This document shows positions 6,149 to 10,238 of a stretch of DNA of 10,238 bases, one piece after another (position 1 is the stretch's first letter; each line of letters starts with the position of its first letter). The position numbers and the translations under genes are program-made. This DNA is from Brevundimonas sp. (lineage in GTDB: Bacteria > Pseudomonadota > Alphaproteobacteria > Caulobacterales > Caulobacteraceae). Under the pieces are notes generated by a model. It worked only from the letters and a program-made list of their open reading frames with translations. It made no database searches and had not been told where the DNA came from. The stretch is taken from contig JAVHYH010000001.1 of NCBI GenBank assembly GCA_031119155.1, positions 1-10,238 on the forward strand. The letters are read 5' to 3'.

Positions 6149-7335
6149 CTCGCGCGGGCGAAGAAGGTGCGGATCACCCGCTCATAGGTTTCGGCCAGCG
6201 CCTCCAGTTCGGCGGTCGGCACCCGCTCGTCGATCTGGTGCATGGTCTGGCCGACCAGGCCCAGCTCCAGCACCGGGCACATCGCGCGGATGAAGCGGGC
6301 GTCGGATGTGCCGCCGGTGGTCGAGGCCTCTGGGCGCACTCCCAGCTCGGTCTCCACCGCGTCCTGCACCGCCTCCACGAACACGCCGGCCTGCGTCAGG
6401 AAGGCGTCGCCCGAGTGCATATGCTCGACCTCGATGCGCAGCCCGCTTTCGGCCTGGGCCTTGCCCGCCTCGGCGTTCAGCCAGGCCATCAGGCTTTCGC
6501 CGGTGTGCGAGGGGTTGAAGCGGATGTTCAGCCGCCCGCGCGCCTCCGCCGGGATCAGATTGGTCGCTGTGTTGTCGACGTCCAGCGTGGTCAGTTCGAG
6601 GTTCGAGGGCTGGAAGGCTTCGTAACCTTCGTCCAGTCGATGCGCCGCCAGCGTGGCCGCCAGCTTCGCCAGCACCGGAACCGGATTGGCGGCGCGGTCT
6701 GGATAGGCGACATGCCCCTGCTTGCCGTGCACCGTGAACCAGGTGTTCAGCGAGCCGCGACGGCCGATCTTGATCATGTCGCCCAGCCGCTGCTGCGACG
6801 ACGGCTCGCCGACCACGCAGGCGTCGATGACCTCGCCCTCGGCCATCAGGGCCTCGACCACCTTCTTGGTGCCGTGCAGCGCCGGGCCTTCCTCGTCGCC
6901 GGTGATCAGGAAGCTCAGCGAGCCGGGCACGTCGCCTTCCGCCAGCACCTTCGACACCGCCGCGACCCAGGCGGCGATCCCGCCCTTCATGTCCACCGCG
7001 CCGCGGCCGTACAGCACCCCGTCCTTCACCTCGGCCCCGAACGGCGCGGAGGACCAGGCCTCGGTCGAACCGGTCGGCACCACATCGGTGTGGCCCGCGA
7101 AGCAGAGGTTGGGCGAAGCCGTCCCGCGTCGGGCGTAAAGGTTCTCGATCCGCGCATGAGCGCCCACGCCATCCGGCTCCCCGAAGGCCAGCCGGCGACA
7201 GCTGAAGCCGAGCGCCGTCAGGTGGCGCTCCAGCACATCCATGGCGCCTTCATCGGCGGGGGTGACGGACGGAATCCGGATCAGGTCGCGGGTCAGTTCG
7301 ACAGGATCGATAACCGGAGTTGATGCATGGCTCAT
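6145..7335 (-). CDS. dapE: Succinyl-diaminopimelate desuccinylase
   Basis: This 396-residue cytoplasmic M20A zinc enzyme hydrolyses N-succinyl-LL-diaminopimelate to succinate and LL-diaminopimelate, in the pathway to lysine and the peptidoglycan cross-linking residue meso-DAP. All expected motifs are visible: DLIRIPSVTPADEG at the N-terminus, FAGHTDVVP (His82, Asp84), GRGAVDMKGG (Asp115, shared metal ligand), GDEEG (catalytic Glu148, ligand Glu149), VVGEPSS (Glu177) and the C-terminal QTMHQIDE (His366). The dimerisation domain lies at about 190-305, with GRRGSLNTWFTVHGKQGHVAYP in two overlapping phrases. The length is a little above the usual ~375-380. The ATG at 7335 has AAGGA just upstream (minus strand, 7339-7343), a short spacing. 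It diverges from the cupin gene over 47 bases and is not beside other dap genes here. Confidence 0.95.
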   Translation of the reverse strand: MSHASTPVIDPVELTRDLIRIPSVTPADEGAMDVLERHLTALGFSCRRLAFGEPDGVGAHARIENLYARRGTASPNLCFAGHTDVVPTGSTEAWSSAPFGAEVKDGVLYGRGAVDMKGGIAAWVAAVSKVLAEGDVPGSLSFLITGDEEGPALHGTKKVVEALMAEGEVIDACVVGEPSSQQRLGDMIKIGRRGSLNTWFTVHGKQGHVAYPDRAANPVPVLAKLAATLAAHRLDEGYEAFQPSNLELTTLDVDNTATNLIPAEARGRLNIRFNPSHTGESLMAWLNAEAGKAQAESGLRIEVEHMHSGDAFLTQAGVFVEAVQDAVETELGVRPEASTTGGTSDARFIRAMCPVLELGLVGQTMHQIDERVPTAELEALAETYERVIRTFFARAS

Positions 7336-7382
7336 GGTTCCTTGCTTTACGTGGTCAGGACGGTTGGGAGAAGGCTGACGCC
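7336..7382. promoter_or_regulatory. Short divergent spacer between dapE and the cupin gene
   Basis: Only 47 bases separate the two start codons. Both ribosome binding sites sit in it: AAGGA on the minus strand (7339-7343) and GGGAGAAGG on the plus strand (7366-7374, 8 bases before the ATG at 7383). There is too little room for two independent promoters, so they must overlap here or lie within the opposing genes. I see no clear -35/-10 pair. Confidence 0.35.
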
Positions 7383-7859
7383 ATGCCGAAGATCGACATC
7401 GACACCGCGCCGACCGGCCACGGAACGTCCTACCCGGAAGAACACGCCGGTCCGTGCAGGCCGCGCCGCCGCTGGAAGCTGGGCGACGCGGCGGGCCTCA
7501 CCCAGTTCGGGGTCAATCTGCTGCGCCTGCCCGCGGGCGCCTGGTCCAGCCAGAGGCACTGGCATGCGAGCGAGGACGAGTTCGTCACCGTCCTGTCCGG
7601 CGAGGTGGTGCTGGTTGAGGACGACGGCGAAACGATCCTGCGCGCGGGCGATTGCGCCGGCTTCCCGGCGGGCGTACCGAACGGCCACAAGATCGAGAAC
7701 CGATCCGACAGCGAGGCTGTTCTGCTCGAGGTCGGGACGCGCTCCCCGAAGACCGACGCCTGCGACTACCCTGATATCGACATGGTCCTGCCCGAAGGGG
7801 CGGACCGCTACTTCCACCGGGACGGCTCCCCCTACCCGAAATACGATCGACGCACTTGA
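7383..7859 (+). CDS. Single-domain cupin protein
   Basis: This 158-residue protein has a complete cupin metal site. Motif 1 has His59, His61 and Glu65 in RHWHASEDEFVTVLSGE; motif 2 has His102 in GDCAGFPAGVPNGHKIEN. These four ligands normally bind Fe, Mn or Ni in a small beta-barrel. The family includes sugar isomerases, dioxygenases and non-enzymatic binders, so the reaction is not determined. The C-terminal extension (about 120-158), with TDACDYPDIDMVL and RYFHRDGSPYPKYD, resembles a common subgroup of uncharacterised proteobacterial cupins. I chose the ATG at 7383, supported by GGGAGAAGG upstream. The frame is open to 7320, but that part overlaps the dapE start. Its TGA stop overlaps the start of the MFS gene (TTGA), so the two are probably co-translated. 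Confidence 0.9.
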   Translation: MPKIDIDTAPTGHGTSYPEEHAGPCRPRRRWKLGDAAGLTQFGVNLLRLPAGAWSSQRHWHASEDEFVTVLSGEVVLVEDDGETILRAGDCAGFPAGVPNGHKIENRSDSEAVLLEVGTRSPKTDACDYPDIDMVLPEGADRYFHRDGSPYPKYDRRT

Positions 7860-9148
7860 CTGTTGAAAGCCTCGACGCCGGCTCGCCGACGCCTCCCGTT
7901 CCGCCCGCCCCGCCCGAAGGTCCGTCCAGTCCCTGGGGCATCCGCGACTTCCGCCTGCTGTGGTTCGGCCGCGTCGTCGCCGTGCTGGGCATCCAGATCC
8001 AGTCTTCGGCCCTGCTCTGGCAGGTCTATGAGATCGCGCGGCGGGATCACCCGGTGGCCGAGGCCAGCCTGTATCTGGGTCTCGTCGGCCTGTGCCAGTT
8101 CCTGCCGCTGCTGGCCTTCACACTGCCCGCCGGCGCCATGGCTGACCGGCGCGACCGCAAGACGACGGTGTGGATCTCCATTCTGGTGGAGGCGTCCTGC
8201 GCCCTGGCGTTCCTCATGATGGCCATCCACGGCTCGCCGCCGCTGTGGGGGCTGCTGGCCGTCGCCGCCGTCTTCGGCGCGGCGCGCGCCTTCCTCGCCC
8301 CGGCCAGCCAGGCCTTCCTGCCCATGGTCGTCGGTCGCAAGGCCCTGCCGCCCGCCATCGCGGCCCAGTCCATCGCCTTCCAGACCGGCGCCATCGCCGG
8401 ACCGGCGCTGGGCGGAGTGATCGTCGCGGTCAATGTGCCCCTGGCCTATGCGGCGTCGCTGGGCCTGTTCCTGCTGGCCGTCGGCGCCTTCCTGTTGATC
8501 CGCACCAGCGGCAAGCCGGCCCAGGTCGAGCACAAGCTGTCGCCGCTGGAGTCGGTCAAGGAAGGGCTGGCCTACGTCTGGAAGACCAAGATCGTTCTGG
8601 GCGCCATTTCGCTGGATCTGGTCGTCGTCCTGCTGGCGGGCGTGGCCCTGCTGACGCCGATCTTCGCGCGCGACATCCTGCATGTCGGTGCCATCGGCTT
8701 CGGCCTGCTGCGCGCCTCGTTCGGCGTGGGCGCCATGGCGGTCGCCATCTATCTGAGCCGTTTCCCGATCGTGAAGCACGGCGGGCGCTGGATGTTCGCG
8801 GCGGTGGCCGTGTTCGGCCTCTGCACCCTGACCTTCGGCCTGTCGAAGATCGTCTGGCTGTCGGCGCTGGCCCTGTTCGTCGGCGGGGCGGCGGACATGA
8901 TCAGCGTCAACATCCGCCAGACCCTGATCCAGCTGGCCACGCCCGATCACATGCGCGGCCGGGTCAGTTCGGTGTCCATGTTGTTCATCGGCGCGTCCAA
9001 TGAACTGGGCGAGGCCTATTCCGGCCTGATGGTCCGTGTTCTCGGCGCGGTCGGCGCGGCCTGTTTCGGCGGCGTCGGCGCGCTGGTCGCCACCGGCCTG
9101 TGGTCGGCGATGTTCCCCGGCCTGCGGAAGGCGGACAAGCTCAGCTGA
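7856..9148 (+). CDS. MFS transporter, MFS_3/EntS-like exporter family
   Basis: This 430-residue, ~12-segment major facilitator starts with a Pro-rich cytoplasmic tail (about 9-26) and then GIRDFRLLWFGRVVAVLG, the typical opening of MFS_3 (EntS/enterobactin-exporter-like) proteins. Motif A is LPAGAMADRRDRKTTV (about 90-105), and AGPALGG (about 181-187) is a motif-C-like segment. HMRGRVSSVSMLFIGASNELGE near the C-terminus is another family hallmark. Many members export siderophores or drugs; the substrate here is unknown, and no siderophore genes are visible. The only start candidate near the front of the frame is a TTG at 7856, whose last two bases and the next form the TGA stop of the cupin gene. 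There is no obvious Shine-Dalgarno, so translation by coupling is likely. A downstream start cannot be excluded. Confidence 0.88.
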   Translation: MTVESLDAGSPTPPVPPAPPEGPSSPWGIRDFRLLWFGRVVAVLGIQIQSSALLWQVYEIARRDHPVAEASLYLGLVGLCQFLPLLAFTLPAGAMADRRDRKTTVWISILVEASCALAFLMMAIHGSPPLWGLLAVAAVFGAARAFLAPASQAFLPMVVGRKALPPAIAAQSIAFQTGAIAGPALGGVIVAVNVPLAYAASLGLFLLAVGAFLLIRTSGKPAQVEHKLSPLESVKEGLAYVWKTKIVLGAISLDLVVVLLAGVALLTPIFARDILHVGAIGFGLLRASFGVGAMAVAIYLSRFPIVKHGGRWMFAAVAVFGLCTLTFGLSKIVWLSALALFVGGAADMISVNIRQTLIQLATPDHMRGRVSSVSMLFIGASNELGEAYSGLMVRVLGAVGAACFGGVGALVATGLWSAMFPGLRKADKLS

Positions 9149-9155
9149 CGTCGCG

Positions 9156-9236
9156 GTGATTGGTGGTGCGTGATTGGTGATTGATGGGCGGCGGGATGCT
9201 GCGTCCGCCACTCACCAATCACCAGCCACCAATCAC
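9156..9236. repeat. 81-base imperfect inverted repeat with four copies of GTGATTGGTG
   Basis: GTGATTGGTG occurs at 9156-9165 and 9170-9179. Its reverse complement occurs at 9213-9222 and 9227-9236. Each pair is offset by exactly 14 bases. The two 24-base arms (9156-9179 and 9213-9236) pair except for three central bases, and a short inner stem GGCGG/CCGCC (9187-9191 with 9205-9209) can form in the loop. It fills the gap between the convergent MFS and dCTP deaminase genes, ending 4 bases from the latter's stop. It could act as a bidirectional transcription end or mRNA stabiliser (no T-run is seen), or belong to a dispersed REP-like family. The local GC is visibly lower than in the genes. Confidence 0.8.
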
Positions 9237-9240
9237 GACT

Positions 9241-10238
9241 TCAGCCCCACGGCCTGAAGTGCTTGCTCAGCTTCAGCCCCTGCTTCTGATAGTGGCTGCC
9301 GCCCTCGCCGTAGAGGCGGCTGGGGCGTTCGGTCAGGGGTTCATAGACCAGCCGGGCGACGATCTGGCCGTGCTCCAGCAGGAAGGGGGTGTCGTGGGTG
9401 CGCACTTCCAGCACGCCCTTCGAGCCCGCGCCGTGCGCCTCGTCCGTGCCGAAGCCCGGGTCGAAGAAGCCGGCGTAGTGGACGCGGAACTCGCCCACCG
9501 ACGGATCGATGGGGGTCATTTCGGCGGCCTGATCGACGGGGATCTCCACGTCGTCCGACGAGGCGAGGATGTAGAACTCGCCCGGATCCAGCAGCAGTTC
9601 GCCGCGGCGCAGGGTCAGCGGCTCCCAGAAATCCTTCGGATCGTGGCCGTCGATGTTGTCCAGATCGACCACGCCCGCGTGACGACGGCCGCGGAAGCCG
9701 ACGATGCCATGCTCGCCGCCCGACAGCTCGACGCCGACCGAGCGGGTCTCCAGCTTCGGCGGCTCGCCAGCCTTCAGGCGCAGCTGGTTCAGGCGGGTGC
9801 CGGGACGGACCAGGATCGAGAAGGTCTGGGGCGCGATCTCGAGATACAGCGGGCCGTCATAGCCCTCGTCCACGTCATCGAAGCTGCCGCCGCGGTCGGT
9901 CAGCAGGCGCACGAAGACGTCCACGCGACCGGTCGAGCTCTTGGGATTGGCGCGGGCGATCAGGCCCTTGGGCAGGCTCAGCCGCTCCTGCAGCTTCGCG
10001 ATATAGACGCAGCCCTTTTCCAGCACATAGCCGGCGGACAGGTCGATGGTGTGCATGGCCACGTCGGCGATACGGTCCTCGACCTTGCGCTGGCCGGGCA
10101 GGAAGGAGGCGCGCACGCGCCAGGCGGTCGCGGACAGGCGCAGGTCCAGGCTGGCCGGCTGCACCTGATCGGCGTCGAACGGGGTTTCGGTGGAGATCGC
10201 GCCACCGGCGATCAGGGCTTCGATGGACTGGGCGGGCA
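9241..10238 (-). CDS. dcd: 2'-deoxycytidine 5'-triphosphate deaminase, double-length form (5' end outside window)
   Basis: This is predicted to deaminate dCTP to dUTP, supplying dUMP for thymidylate synthesis. About 331 residues are visible. The frame stays open to the right edge and, reading through PAQSIEALIAGGAIS, is clearly still coding; the GTG at 10164 is the internal Val of DQVQPASLDLRL, not the start. The protein is nearly twice the usual ~190 residues and contains two dUTPase-fold halves. The first has QPASLDLRL (about 26-34), PKSSTGRVDVFVR (about 98-110) and GPLYLEI...RPGTRLNQLRL. The second has HYAGFFDPGF (about 253-262), then GVLEVR with a Glu in the position of the catalytic one, and the C-terminal GGSHYQKQGLKLSKHF. 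This long form is known in alphaproteobacteria. It converges on the MFS gene across the inverted repeat. Confidence 0.88.
   Translation of the reverse strand, partial: PAQSIEALIAGGAISTETPFDADQVQPASLDLRLSATAWRVRASFLPGQRKVEDRIADVAMHTIDLSAGYVLEKGCVYIAKLQERLSLPKGLIARANPKSSTGRVDVFVRLLTDRGGSFDDVDEGYDGPLYLEIAPQTFSILVRPGTRLNQLRLKAGEPPKLETRSVGVELSGGEHGIVGFRGRRHAGVVDLDNIDGHDPKDFWEPLTLRRGELLLDPGEFYILASSDDVEIPVDQAAEMTPIDPSVGEFRVHYAGFFDPGFGTDEAHGAGSKGVLEVRTHDTPFLLEHGQIVARLVYEPLTERPSRLYGEGGSHYQKQGLKLSKHFRPWG

Noticed and set aside
6238..7323. 361-codon plus-strand open frame opposite dapE
   Set aside because: Shadow composition; dapE on the other strand is unambiguous.
7832..9211. 459-codon open frame on the minus strand opposite the MFS_3 transporter
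   Set aside because: Gln/Gly/Asp/Arg-rich shadow with no recognisable domain; the plus-strand frame has membrane segments and family motifs throughout.
9241..10164. GTG at 10164 as the start of the dCTP deaminase
   Set aside because: The frame continues upstream with conserved-looking family sequence to the window edge, and the Val sits inside the DQVQPASLDLRL motif.

Overview
The window looks like chromosomal DNA from a GC-rich alphaproteobacterium of the Caulobacterales (Caulobacter/Brevundimonas type). This rests on the very high GC with strong third-position bias, the CpaF-TadB-TadC pilus gene order, a double-length dCTP deaminase, and the general look of the proteins. The genus is inferred by resemblance, not by a database search. 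I see no rRNA, tRNA, CRISPR array, transposase or phage gene. Coding density is very high; the longest gene-free stretch is about 90 bases.

Region 1 (1-2371, + strand) is the downstream end of a Tad/Flp (Cpa) pilus operon. It holds the C-terminal part of the secretion ATPase CpaF, then the inner-membrane platform proteins TadB and TadC, with 5 and 9 bases between genes. CpaF powers pilin assembly on the TadB/TadC platform.

Region 2 (2378-4543, - strand) is a probable three-gene operon, transcribed leftwards towards tadC: a small (2Fe-2S) ferredoxin-like protein, an MFS exporter of drug-antiporter type, and an SRPBCC lipid-binding-fold protein. An 80-base divergent spacer carrying a perfect 12-bp palindrome separates it from region 3.

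Region 3 (4624-6148, + strand) holds a secreted M20-family amidohydrolase. After it come a perfect 9-bp hairpin, a near-ideal ribosome binding site and a 45-residue single-span membrane protein. The stop codon of that small gene overlaps the stop codon of dapE on the opposite strand, sharing the palindrome CTAG.

Region 4 (6145-9148) holds dapE (- strand, lysine/diaminopimelate synthesis). Diverging from it is a cupin gene that appears translationally coupled, through a TTGA overlap, to a second MFS transporter of the MFS_3/EntS type.

Region 5 (9149-10238) holds an intergenic inverted repeat built from four perfect copies of a 10-mer. Facing it is a double-length dCTP deaminase gene (- strand) that runs off the right edge.

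Most of the window is ordinary housekeeping and accessory chromosome. The least explained elements are the four-copy inverted repeat, the small membrane protein with its hairpin leader, and the ferredoxin-MFS-SRPBCC trio. I found no convincing new defence, mobile or toxin system.
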